Source: Ignavibacteria bacterium (GTDB taxonomy: Bacteria; Bacteroidota; Ignavibacteria; Kapaibacteriales; UBA961). From it: a DNA stretch of 64,000 nt. The notes under the pieces were generated by a model that saw only the letters and a list, made by a program, of their open reading frames with translations, was not told where the DNA came from and did not search any database. Position 1 is the first letter of the stretch. Every line of letters starts with the position of its first letter. The position numbers and the translations under genes are program-made. Shown here one piece after another: positions 46,014 through 54,802 of this stretch. Location of the stretch: contig JADJXV010000003.1 in assembly GCA_016720145.1 (NCBI GenBank), positions 1 to 64,000 on the forward strand, read 5' to 3'.

Positions 46014-46904
46014 ATGAAAAAAATTGTTCATTCAATGTTCGTTGCCGGTGTAATGATGATGGCAGCACTTCAATTCCATTGCGGAAATGCCGAAAAAGAC
46101 GCTTCTCTCGAATTCTTTAAAGGCGAAACCTATTCACGATTCCAGGATTGGGACAAAGCTATCGCATCCTATAAAAAAGCTATTGAATCCAAAAGCGATA
46201 TGCCGGAAGTATATTTCTATCTTGGAAATGCGTATGCCGGTAAAGGAGAATACGAAAAGGTCGTAGAATCGTATAAAAAAGCAATTGACTTGAATCCAAA
46301 ATACTTGGATGCTTTTTTCAATTTGGGGCTAGCATATACAGCAAAAGGCGATTATGACAAAGGTATCGAAACGTACAAAAAAGCTATTGAAGTGAAGCCG
46401 GATTCTGCACTTGGACATAATAATCTTGGAGTAGCGTATCATGCTAAAGGCGACTTTCCAAAAGCGATTGAATCATATAATCAAGCAATCAAGCTCAATC
46501 CTAAGTTTGTCGAAGCATTTTACAACTTAGGTAATTCCTATTCGAAGATTAATAATTTCGATAAAGCTATTGAGGCATATACACTTGCCACACAGAATAA
46601 AGGTGACTATGCTGCAGCATATTTTGAAATGGGTGTCTGCTACAACAAAAAAGGAAGCACTGTCGAAGCGTGGAATAATTTTGGTCTCTTCTATTATTTC
46701 TCCAATCAATATAATCCTGCAATTGAGTCCTTTACGAAAGCTACGCAAGCTAATAAAGACTATGCAGTTGCGTATAATAACCTCGGTGTCGTTTATAATA
46801 AACTCGGCAATCAGGCAAGCGCGGTGACGAATTTCCAAGCTGCTGCGAAATTAGGATATGCCCCTGCTCAAAACGTACTTAAACAAAGCAATTTGTCCTG
46901 GTAA
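46014..46904 (+). CDS. TPR-repeat lipoprotein 2
   Basis: About 296 residues. The ATG at 46014 (MKKIVHSMFVAGVMMMAALQ) is favoured because of the upstream GGGG site. Lipobox-like LQFHC. Then eight regular 34-residue TPRs (YKKAIESKSDMPEVYFYLGN, YEKVVESYKKAIDLNPKYLD, YDKGIETYKKAIEVKPDSAL, FPKAIESYNQAIKLNPKFVE, QNPAIESFTKATQANKDYAV). Very similar in style to its neighbours. Periplasm-facing lipoprotein; role unknown. Confidence 0.88.
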   Translation: MKKIVHSMFVAGVMMMAALQFHCGNAEKDASLEFFKGETYSRFQDWDKAIASYKKAIESKSDMPEVYFYLGNAYAGKGEYEKVVESYKKAIDLNPKYLDAFFNLGLAYTAKGDYDKGIETYKKAIEVKPDSALGHNNLGVAYHAKGDFPKAIESYNQAIKLNPKFVEAFYNLGNSYSKINNFDKAIEAYTLATQNKGDYAAAYFEMGVCYNKKGSTVEAWNNFGLFYYFSNQYNPAIESFTKATQANKDYAVAYNNLGVVYNKLGNQASAVTNFQAAAKLGYAPAQNVLKQSNLSW

Positions 46905-47013
46905 TCCAACTGCAATATTACTTTACAAAATTCATTCAAGGACGGCAAACTGCGGCAACGCTCGTTTTTCCGTCCTTTTATATAATGTTCAACTTCCTTA
47001 TTTTTACAAACTT

Positions 47014-48363
47014 ATGAAAATATTCATCGCTCTTTTTGTATTGATATTGAGTGCTGCTTGTGCCCCGCTGACCATTGCTCAAACTGCTGAAGAACTCCAC
47101 CGTTCTGCCATTGCACTCGCTTCACAAGGTAAATGTAATGAAGCAATTCCTGTCTATCAAAAGTCAATCGAACTCAAATCAACCGCCGAAGCTCTCTATG
47201 ACCTTGGGATATGTTATGGAAATATCGGGAAATTCGATGAAGAAATTGCATGTTATGAAAAAGCTCTCGCAATCCGACCAAAGTACTCCGATGCACTTTC
47301 CAATCTTGGCAATGCGTACTCATCGAAAGGAAAATACAATGAGGCAGTCGTTACTTTTCTCAAGGCACTTGAGCAAAATTCCGATAACCCAACTACTCAT
47401 TATAACTTAGGAATTGCTTATACTGCAATTGACGAAGATTATAAAGCAATTGAATCCTTCCGTAAAGCCGTCGAAATAAAGCCGGAATTTGTCAATGCTC
47501 ACATCAATCTTGGTATTACGTTTAATAAAATCGGCGTGTATTCTAAAGCAATCGAATCGTTGAAAGCGGCTAATGCGATTACCTCCGACAACGCAGATAT
47601 TTGGCGTAATCTTGGAAACAGTTATGCGTATGCTGAAAAATTTGAAATGGCAATTGACGCGTACGAACGTGCAATTTTCCTCAAGCCGGACTATGCAGAA
47701 GTATATAATAATTTGGGAATTCTTTATGCGACTAAAGGTCAGGAAGATAAAGCTATCGAACAGTACAAAATCGCCATCAACAAAGATCCAAAATTTGCTC
47801 AAGCTCATTATCATTTGGGAATTATGTACTATGCCAAGAAAGAAATCGATAAGGCAATCGAAGAGTACAAAACGGCCGTTCAACTACAACCCAATTATAA
47901 TAAAGCGTATTTTAATTTAGGAATTGCTTACGCAGCAAAAGGTGACCATCAGCAGGCGATATCGTATTTCGGAGAGGCAGCGAAAATCAATCCAAAGGAT
48001 CCGGTAGTCTATTATAATCTAGGACTTGTCTCTAGTAATGCCGGCAATGACAGTAATGCAGCAGGGTATTGGAATCGTGCTATCGAACTCGACCCAAAAT
48101 ATGCAGAAGCATATTATTGCCTTGGTGTGGTGGCAGAAAAACATAAAGAATATGACTCTGCAATCGAACATTGGAACATCGCCGTCAAAATCAATCCGCG
48201 CTATGCCGAAGCATACTATGCTCTTGGTCTGATATCAAGCAAACAACTTCAATTGGATGAAGATACGAGATTCTCCAATAAAATTAAATACTTCCAGACT
48301 GCAGCTCGATTCGGGTATCTGCCTGCGCAAGATTGGCTGCAACAGATTAATCAAAAGTGGTAA
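47014..48363 (+). CDS. TPR-repeat protein 3
   Basis: About 449 residues. The start is taken at 47014 (MKIFIALFVLILSAACAPLT), a signal peptide with a possible lipobox (SAAC). It consists of about twelve tandem TPRs to the C-terminus (KFDEEIACYEKALAIRPKYS, YNEAVVTFLKALEQNSDNPT, QEDKAIEQYKIAINKDPKFA, KAIEEYKTAVQLQPNYNKAY). The tail LQTAARFGYLPAQDWLQQIN is a Sel1-like end, similar to that of TPR2. Ended by the terminator at 48383-48421. The three TPR genes and PrsW form a possible unit. Confidence 0.88.
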   Translation: MKIFIALFVLILSAACAPLTIAQTAEELHRSAIALASQGKCNEAIPVYQKSIELKSTAEALYDLGICYGNIGKFDEEIACYEKALAIRPKYSDALSNLGNAYSSKGKYNEAVVTFLKALEQNSDNPTTHYNLGIAYTAIDEDYKAIESFRKAVEIKPEFVNAHINLGITFNKIGVYSKAIESLKAANAITSDNADIWRNLGNSYAYAEKFEMAIDAYERAIFLKPDYAEVYNNLGILYATKGQEDKAIEQYKIAINKDPKFAQAHYHLGIMYYAKKEIDKAIEEYKTAVQLQPNYNKAYFNLGIAYAAKGDHQQAISYFGEAAKINPKDPVVYYNLGLVSSNAGNDSNAAGYWNRAIELDPKYAEAYYCLGVVAEKHKEYDSAIEHWNIAVKINPRYAEAYYALGLISSKQLQLDEDTRFSNKIKYFQTAARFGYLPAQDWLQQINQKW

Positions 48364-48382
48364 TTGAGGATAGATATACAGA

Positions 48383-48421
48383 AAAGAGGGTGTTCACGTA
48401 GTTGAACACCCTCTTTGTATT
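48383..48421 (+). terminator. Terminator after TPR gene 3
   Basis: Stem AAAGAGGGTGTTCA/TGAACACCCTCTTT (14 bp), loop CGTAGT, followed by GTATTTTTAG. Confidence 0.85.
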
Positions 48422-48482
48422 TTTAGCGAGAATAATTGATGTAAATCCAAATACTATTAGAAAGTAATTACCTTCACCCACT

Positions 48483-48557
48483 AGACCTGACAGGTTTTCT
48501 TCAACCTGTCAGGTCTAGTGAAACCTGACCTGACAGGTTTTCTTCAACCTGACAGGT
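48483..48557. repeat. Two tandem palindromic repeats (ACCTGACAGG family)
   Basis: GACCTGACAGGT-TTTCTTCA-ACCTGTCAGGTC at 48483-48516 and a second copy at 48527-48557 that runs into the IS end. The loop TTCTTC is the complement of the GAAGAA loop in the copies at 36285 and 38551, so one family of at least four copies in this window. Confidence 0.8.
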
Positions 48558-50060
48558 AGGGTGTACAAACATCAAATAAAAATCCCCCCTATATTTGTAT
48601 TGCAAAATACTTAAAACATGGGGGGGAAGTGTCAAAAAAGACATTTAAAAATAAGGATAATCCTTGGAAGAAAAAGCAATTTCGAGGACTAAAACCATTA
48701 AGAAGCAGAATAAGAGAATTCAGGAGTTGATGGCTTCACGAGATGGCTGGAAAAATAGATGTAAGCAGAATGAGCAGAACGCTTCTCTTGGTCACTTTGA
48801 TGATGAGAAAGCTGTTCGTCATCAGTATCCGATACAGATGGTTTTGCTGATGGTCGTATGGCAAGCGTATGGTCAGATGAGCCTTCGTTCTGTCCGTCAT
48901 TGTTTTGCTCAATTGCAGATAGTATTGGCCTTGCATTGTAGAGTTCCGAGCCATAGCAGTATCCGCAATTGGCTGTGCAAGAGTGGGTATTATCGCATTC
49001 AACGAGAACAGAAGTCAGTACGTAACCCTGCTGAGCAATGGGCGCTTGTTATAGACGAGAGTATTACCATCGGTTCGGAGAAGATATTGTTGGTGTTGGG
49101 TTTAGAGCTGAGTACGTGGCAATTTACGAAGAGTTTGAGCGTAGAAGATGTTCGGGTATTGGCGGTGGAAACAAGTAAAGGTTGGAGCAGTGAAATGATA
49201 AGCCAACGCTTAACAGACGTAGGCAGAACGCACAACATTCGCTACGTTATCAGCGATGGAGGTATTAATTTAAAATGTGCTTTGCGCCTAAGTTCCCTGG
49301 TTCATGTACCTGATTGTAGTCATGTAGCCGCAAATGCGTTAGCACGTCAATACACCAAGCATGAGGGGTATATATCGCTCAGTAAATCCGCCGGCGCGTT
49401 ACGCAGGAAGTGGTATTTGAGTAAGAACGTGGTGTATATGCCTCCTGTACAACGCAGTAAATCTCGTTTTCAGAACATATTCCCGACGATAGAATGGGCT
49501 CTTACGATAGTGCAAGAGTGGGAAAGAATCCCGATTGAAGTCCGCGCCGAGCTTTTGTTTGTCAAGAAAAATGAGGCACTTGTGGTAGAAATGTTTGAGC
49601 AAATAACGGTCGTCAATAGTCTCCTAAAGATATTAAAGGTCAAAGGATTTACAGCCCAAGCCAAGGAGCAAATAACGGTGCTAATCGATACTCTTACGAC
49701 TCCGCGAGGTCAGCGCATACGCCAAGAAATTGCGACCTATCTAGCGACGCTTTCGTCATTGACAGCTACAGACGAAACGCTTGTGTGTTGCTCGGATATC
49801 ATTGAAAGCTATTTTGGGAAGTTCAAACAAAAGATCAATCCAAACTCTCCACATTCATTGACAGAGTTTGTGCTGACAATCGCCAACTTTGCCGGAGCGT
49901 TTAATAAACAAGAAATCAAAGAAGCGTTGGAAAAAATTACGTGTAAAGACCTGTCGAAATGGAATAAAAACGATGCGTCTTTAGCCAAAAAACGAAAAAA
50001 AATATTCAACAAAAATGGGATGAAGAAAGCTGCCTAGTTTGTACACCCTACCTGTCAGGT
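48547..50060 (+). mobile_element. Insertion sequence (about 1.5 kb) inserted in a palindromic repeat
   Basis: Terminal inverted repeats: GGTAGGGTGTACAAAC at left (48555-48570) and its reverse complement at right (50037-50052). The flanking ACCTGACAGG palindrome extends the match on both sides. The right outer flank continues TCTAATGAAACCTG as in other repeat copies. One transposase gene fills the interior. No second ORF. Confidence 0.8.
48630..50037 (+). CDS. DDE-type transposase, frameshifted near the N terminus
   Basis: About 469 residues when repaired. N-terminal coiled-coil (IKKQNKRIQELMASRDGWKN). Candidate catalytic residues: Asp in WALVIDESITIGSEKILLVL, Asp in IRYVISDGGINLK, Glu in SDIIESYFGKFKQK, a typical DDE spacing. 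I cannot assign a named IS family. Two frames compete at the start: GTG 48630 (SKKTFKNKDNPWK, behind GGGGGGAAG) and the main frame. They join if one base is added at the five-A run 48671-48675. The stop overlaps the right terminal repeat. Confidence 0.8.
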
Positions 50061-50102
50061 CTAATGAAACCTGTTCGGTTTTTTTATTCAATTCTAAACA
50101 GC

Positions 50103-50819
50103 TCACCCGCGCATCGCAGCTATCATCTGTCTAACTGCCTGATCCATTCCCACAAATACAGCTCGTGCGATAATTGCATGACCGATGCTAATTTCTTCCA
50201 TATTTGGTATTTGGCAGATTGGACGAACGTTTCGGTAGTCTAAGCCGTGACCTGCAGTCACTCTGAGTCCTGCTTCGGTGGCTATCTCGGCTGCTTCGAG
50301 GAGTCGGCGAAGCTCGAAATCACGTTCTGCAGCATTAATTGCATTAGAATAGATGCCGGTGTGGAGTTCGACGATGTCTGCGCCAACTGTCGCTGCAGCT
50401 TCAATTTGCAATTCATTCGGTTCGATAAAAAAACTTACCTCGATGCCGTGTTCGCGCATAATTGCAGTAGCATTCGTGAAATAATGAATATTATCAGCGA
50501 CATTCAGTCCCCCTTCGGTGGTGAGTTCTTCGCGTTTTTCGGGAACAAATGTCACGAGATCGGGCACAATATCAATTGCAATAGAAAGCATTTCCTCAGT
50601 TGCCGCCATTTCGAGGTCTAATTTTGAATGAATGACATCTCTCAGTAATCGCAGGTCGCGGTCATTGATATGACGGCGGTCTTCGCGGAGGTGACAGACA
50701 ATTCCCACTGCACCTGCAAGCTCTGCGAGTAATGCGCCTGTGATGGGTTCGGGTTCGGTACCTCCTCGCGCCTCACGCAAGGTAGCAATATGATCGATAT
50801 TTACGGCAAGATTGGTCAT
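50103..50819 (-). CDS. pdxJ: Pyridoxine 5'-phosphate synthase
   Basis: Condenses 1-deoxyxylulose 5-phosphate with 3-amino-2-oxopropyl phosphate to pyridoxine phosphate. 238 residues, TIM barrel. Diagnostic N-terminus LAVNIDHIATLREARGGTEP (substrate-binding and catalytic His/Arg), CHLREDRRHINDRDL, ADIVELHTGIYSN, VTAGHGLDYRNV and ISIGHAIIARAVFVG. Full length, alone on the minus strand; pdxA is not in this window. Confidence 0.96.
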   Translation of the reverse strand: MTNLAVNIDHIATLREARGGTEPEPITGALLAELAGAVGIVCHLREDRRHINDRDLRLLRDVIHSKLDLEMAATEEMLSIAIDIVPDLVTFVPEKREELTTEGGLNVADNIHYFTNATAIMREHGIEVSFFIEPNELQIEAAATVGADIVELHTGIYSNAINAAERDFELRRLLEAAEIATEAGLRVTAGHGLDYRNVRPICQIPNMEEISIGHAIIARAVFVGMDQAVRQMIAAMRG

Positions 50820-50949
50820 AGGAGCTTCTTTCGAAATGATTGAATACTATTATCATTTTCAAAAATACTATAAGTCAAGGATACAATGGCACGCAGATGA
50901 CGCTGATTTGTATGATTGAAGGATGATAGATGATATTATATAGGATAGT

Positions 50950-51651
50950 TTAAGGATGACACTCGCCCTGCGGCACAGGAGTAGAACTCAGCTTAGGACT
51001 GATATACGGGATGCCGAGTGACATTCCTCGAAGGATAAAGAGCACAGCGAGAGTAGCCATACCGACGGGTAGGAATTTGCGGATAGTGTTGCGCACATTC
51101 ATAGATATGAGATTGGTGGCGAGTGATGCAATGAGCATTGTTGGGAGTGTTCCAAGACCAAAAAGCGCCATATAAAGCGCAGCGCTTGAGACAGATTCGG
51201 TGGTCATCGAACCTGCAATACCGAGATAGACGAATCCACACGGGAGGAGTCCGTTGAGAATGCCGATGCTGAGTAAGGATAGCATCGAACCATTACCAAA
51301 AAGGCGTCCGATGTTTTTTTTCAAGGGTTGTACAAGTGGTGCGAATATTCCTATTGACAGGAAATTTTGAGTATATTTATGCGGAATAAGTACTGCTGCA
51401 AGTATCAATACTCCAAGAATGATAGAGAGCTTTTCCTGTAATCCTGCGAGTGAGACTGCCTGACCAACAAAACCAAAAAATACTCCGAAGAGTGTATAGG
51501 TCATCACACGACCGAGATTGTAGAGTATCCTTCCGGCAAGAAACTTCCATTTCGTGCTGTTTTGCGGTAACGCAAAAGCTATTGCACCACACATTCCTAT
51601 GCAGTGAAAACTCCCGAAAAATCCTATCGCAAATGCGCTCCACAATTCCAT
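50950..51651 (-). CDS. TauE/SafE-like or DsbD-type membrane protein with HCIGMCG motif
   Basis: 233 residues, six hydrophobic segments. Begins FAIGFFGSFHCIGMCGAIAF (the HCIGMCG motif of the group often annotated sulfite exporter TauE/SafE family and found next to cbb3 oxidases), then GILNGLLPCGFVYLGIAG (second conserved Pro-Cys). C-terminal cysteine in PQGECHP. In other bacteria such proteins handle thiol reductant or copper in cbb3 biogenesis. It lies near the ccoG/ccoH part of the cluster on the same strand, though with hpd, hgmA and another gene between. Confidence 0.75.
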   Translation of the reverse strand: MELWSAFAIGFFGSFHCIGMCGAIAFALPQNSTKWKFLAGRILYNLGRVMTYTLFGVFFGFVGQAVSLAGLQEKLSIILGVLILAAVLIPHKYTQNFLSIGIFAPLVQPLKKNIGRLFGNGSMLSLLSIGILNGLLPCGFVYLGIAGSMTTESVSSAALYMALFGLGTLPTMLIASLATNLISMNVRNTIRKFLPVGMATLAVLFILRGMSLGIPYISPKLSSTPVPQGECHP

Positions 51652-51693
51652 GTTTTAATAATCTCGAAGTTTTACAAACTCAAGCCAAACGCA

Positions 51694-53496
51694 TCAATCG
51701 AGTAAGTATTCATGTTTTATAAAGAATACTTCATCTTCTGCTTTGCTGAGTTCTGCATCAAATTCAGCACTTTTGAGAATTGACATCTCAACAAGTCTAC
51801 GATAATAGACAATTGCTTCGGATAAATTTCGAAGAAAAGCTTGGAAATAGACTTTTCGTTTTGTATCTCGAACAGGAATCTGCTCTTTTATGATTTGTTC
51901 TTTGAAGTATGTAATATAGAGATTCATTTCTGCTATAAATACATGCAGTCGTTGATTGTTTGTCATGATATTTGTCCTCCCGTAAATATGATCGACCATC
52001 GTTTGTAGCGAGACAATCTCGCTGAAATTTGCAATATTCGGACCGGGGCAGATCGTAACCGCGGTCAGATGTTTTAAAAAAGGTTCATCGTATGCAAGTG
52101 CTGCTGAATTACTAAGACCTACACACAAACACTCTTTGGCAAGCACCTCATTTTGTAACTTATCATACTCCAAATCCGGTAAGTGCTGGTCTTGCAAGTG
52201 TTTGAGCTTGAGCTTTTGATATTTGCGAGAAGCAGTACATATCGGCTCTTCCGTAAATTCTGTATTCAATGCCAAGTGTTTTTCAGTACAAGGACTTCCA
52301 AACTTACCGGCATCGATTCTCTGTTGCTTTTCGTGCGCGGACGTCGTGCCCTTTAGATATTGAAAACGCACGCCAAGTGGTGAGTTATTACTGAGAACAA
52401 CGTCCGTCTCTGTGGCATCCTTTAACAATTGCAAGGTATGTTCATCCACCGTCGTTGCCTCAGGTACCAGCAGAAAAGGTGTGCCCCATCCTGTACTTGC
52501 AATAGCATAATTTGTTCGTAAAAACTCATCTTCAGATGCCGTTCCAATGCCCCCTTGCACTGTAATTACCACTTCAGGATATTTAGTGAGTGTGAAGCCA
52601 AGTTTCTTTTCTATTGACAACTTATAAATTTCAAACATAGAGTCTGTCAATTCTTTCCTCTTCGTTTTGAATTCCTCAAGTATCGGTCCGAGGAGAATGC
52701 CGTCGGTTGCAAAAGCATGTCCGCCGCAGTTGAGTCCGGATTCAATACGGAATTCACTCACCCAAATTCCCTTTTTGGCTAAAAACTTCCCTTGAATGAG
52801 CGCAGAACGGAAGTCGCTGACCTTGATGATGACTTTTTTATTGAATTCAAAATGTTCATTCGGGTCAAATGCGCTTGATGACTCAAGATAGGTAAATAGT
52901 CTTGGGTTCATACCGGCAGAAAATACGATTGAAGAATTCGTAAGATTGCTTTGCATATATCCGCGTAAAGCAGCCACAGCATCCGAACCATCTGGCACAA
53001 TTTCACCGTCCTTTGTACGCTGCTCACGATCTACCTTGGTCATGATATTTACATCAATTCTTCCGGCTTTCAGAGCTTGACGCAATGCATCCTGTTTCTG
53101 AACTTTTTCCTTTACGTCAGTAGTTCTAAGCATTTCATAATACTGCTTTTTGAGTGTACTACTCGCCGGCAATAATTCAAAGTATTTTAAGATATCTGTG
53201 CCCTGTTCAAAAGGTTCGCTCCGCATTGCCTCCATCTGCCGCTCAACGATAGTATCCAATAAGTTAAGATAATCGGTAATCCTTTTTGCCCTATAATCCG
53301 GCTCATGAGTCGAAATCTGGTGGTACTCTTGTTCAAGAGCATGATAATAATGCTTCCGCATCGTTTCGATAATCCGATCTTCGACTATTGAAACCACCGA
53401 ATTTATCCCATATCGAGCCACTTTCACAGGTGTATCAAGGGTAAAGGCAATTCCCATAACAGGAATATGGAAGGTATGTTCTGAAGTGCGATTCAT
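51694..53496 (-). CDS. Conserved large protein of unknown function
   Basis: About 600 residues, cytoplasmic. The start is the ATG 53496 (MNRTSEHTFHIPVMGIAFT); a TTG at 53517 is also open. No signal peptide or membrane segment. It begins HIPVMGIAFTLDTPVKVARY, with charged helical regions. The middle contains VVITVQGGIGTASEDEFLRT and ASTGWGTPFLLVPEATTVDE, glycine-rich loops that remind me of TIM-barrel flavin enzymes of the nitronate-monooxygenase type. A cysteine pair occurs in AKECLCVGLSNSAALAYDEP. I have the impression of a Bacteroidota family of conserved hypotheticals, but no function is known. It lies downstream of the hpd terminator. Confidence 0.6.
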   Translation of the reverse strand: MNRTSEHTFHIPVMGIAFTLDTPVKVARYGINSVVSIVEDRIIETMRKHYYHALEQEYHQISTHEPDYRAKRITDYLNLLDTIVERQMEAMRSEPFEQGTDILKYFELLPASSTLKKQYYEMLRTTDVKEKVQKQDALRQALKAGRIDVNIMTKVDREQRTKDGEIVPDGSDAVAALRGYMQSNLTNSSIVFSAGMNPRLFTYLESSSAFDPNEHFEFNKKVIIKVSDFRSALIQGKFLAKKGIWVSEFRIESGLNCGGHAFATDGILLGPILEEFKTKRKELTDSMFEIYKLSIEKKLGFTLTKYPEVVITVQGGIGTASEDEFLRTNYAIASTGWGTPFLLVPEATTVDEHTLQLLKDATETDVVLSNNSPLGVRFQYLKGTTSAHEKQQRIDAGKFGSPCTEKHLALNTEFTEEPICTASRKYQKLKLKHLQDQHLPDLEYDKLQNEVLAKECLCVGLSNSAALAYDEPFLKHLTAVTICPGPNIANFSEIVSLQTMVDHIYGRTNIMTNNQRLHVFIAEMNLYITYFKEQIIKEQIPVRDTKRKVYFQAFLRNLSEAIVYYRRLVEMSILKSAEFDAELSKAEDEVFFIKHEYLLD

Positions 53497-53551
53497 GTGA
53501 TTTTGTATAATTTTCAATGTGTTGCGAGTGAATTACTCTCTGTAATAATCA

Positions 53552-53591
53552 CCCCAAAAAGACGAGAAGCCGTACTAATAAGTACAGCTTC
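53552..53591 (-). terminator. Terminator after hpd
   Basis: Interrupted stem GAAGC(C)GTAC/GTAC(A)GCTTC at 53566-53591, followed on the minus strand by CGTCTTTTTGG. It separates hgmA-hpd from the downstream conserved gene. Confidence 0.7.
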
Positions 53592-53621
53592 TTGATGTTC
53601 ACCGTACTGTAGTATAAGTAT

Positions 53622-54761
53622 TTAAAGGGTTCCGCGACGCGCTTGTTCCGCTTCGATCGATTCAAACAATGCCTGAAAATTTCCTTTACCAAACGAACGT
53701 GCTCCCACTCTTTGAATAATCTCAAAAAACAAAGTCGGACGATCTTCAACGGGCTTGGTAAAGATCTGCAATAGATATCCTTCTTCATCTCTATCTACCA
53801 TAATTCCTAGTGATTTGAGTACATTCAAATCTTCATGAATTTCTCCAACCCTATTTGCTACTGTATCATAATAGGTACCCGGTACATAGAGGAATTCCAC
53901 CCCATTTTTGCGCATAGCAGTGATAGTATCGATGATGTCGTCGGTAGCAATGGCAATATGCTGACAGCCCGGACCTTCGTAAAAGTCAAGATATTCCTCG
54001 ATTTGAGATTTTTTCTTGCCATGAGCCGGCTCGTTGATCGGGAACTTAATATAGCCGTTTCCGCTTGACATTACTTTGCTCATGAGAGCTGTATATTCTG
54101 TCGAGATATCTTTATCGTCAAAAGTGATAATGTTTTTAAATCCAAGGACTTCCTCGTAGAATTTCGCCCATGTATTCATCTTGCCGAGTTCGACATTGCC
54201 TACACAGTGATCGACATACTGAAACCCCATTTCCGGAGGATTATATTCTGAATTCCACTCGACGAAGCCGGGAAGAAATGGACCTGAGTAATTTTTACGT
54301 TCGACAAAAATATGCACCGTTTCGCCGTAGGTCTTGATACCTGCAAGCTTTACTGAACCGTGACCATCACTGATTTCGTTAGGTGCGAGATATGATTCCG
54401 CACCACGCTCGATGGTCGCCTGATAGGAATACTCGGCATCATCGACCCAAAAGGCAATTACTTTCACTCCGTCGCCGTGTTTTTTGATATGGTCGGCGAT
54501 TGGATTATTGCTCGTAAGGGGCGTCGTAAGTACAAGGGTTATCTTGCCTTGGCGCAGAACATAGCTGGTGCGGTCGCGAACGCCGGTTTCGAGTCCGGCA
54601 TAAGCTACCGACTGAAAACCAAAACATGTTTTGTAATACACTGCAGCTTGCTTTGCATTTCCAACATAGAGCTCGATATAGTCTGTACCGTTAATAGGGA
54701 GGAATTCTTCGTTTGATTGTGTTGACGTTTTGTCCTGATTAATACCAGAGGTAATTAGCAT
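53622..54761 (-). CDS. hpd: 4-hydroxyphenylpyruvate dioxygenase
   Basis: Fe(II)- and O2-dependent conversion of 4-hydroxyphenylpyruvate to homogentisate in tyrosine degradation. 379 residues, two VOC-fold halves. Iron ligands are in FQYVDHCVGNVELGKMNTW (His), GPGCQHIAIATDDI (His) and RPTLFFEIIQRVG (Glu). C-terminal RVGARSFGKGNFQALFESIE is typical. Start ATG 54761; hgmA ends 41 nt upstream, same strand, so one unit. Confidence 0.96.
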   Translation of the reverse strand: MLITSGINQDKTSTQSNEEFLPINGTDYIELYVGNAKQAAVYYKTCFGFQSVAYAGLETGVRDRTSYVLRQGKITLVLTTPLTSNNPIADHIKKHGDGVKVIAFWVDDAEYSYQATIERGAESYLAPNEISDGHGSVKLAGIKTYGETVHIFVERKNYSGPFLPGFVEWNSEYNPPEMGFQYVDHCVGNVELGKMNTWAKFYEEVLGFKNIITFDDKDISTEYTALMSKVMSSGNGYIKFPINEPAHGKKKSQIEEYLDFYEGPGCQHIAIATDDIIDTITAMRKNGVEFLYVPGTYYDTVANRVGEIHEDLNVLKSLGIMVDRDEEGYLLQIFTKPVEDRPTLFFEIIQRVGARSFGKGNFQALFESIEAEQARRGTL

Positions 54762-54802
54762 AATAGTATGAAATTAAATAATTGAAATAATTACACCTTA
54801 GT

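Larger units (their letters stand above)
48364..48629. other. Intergenic region holding a terminator, palindromic repeats and the left end of the IS
   Basis: Terminator at 48383-48421, palindromic repeats at 48483-48557 and the left inverted repeat of the IS. No gene. Confidence 0.6.
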
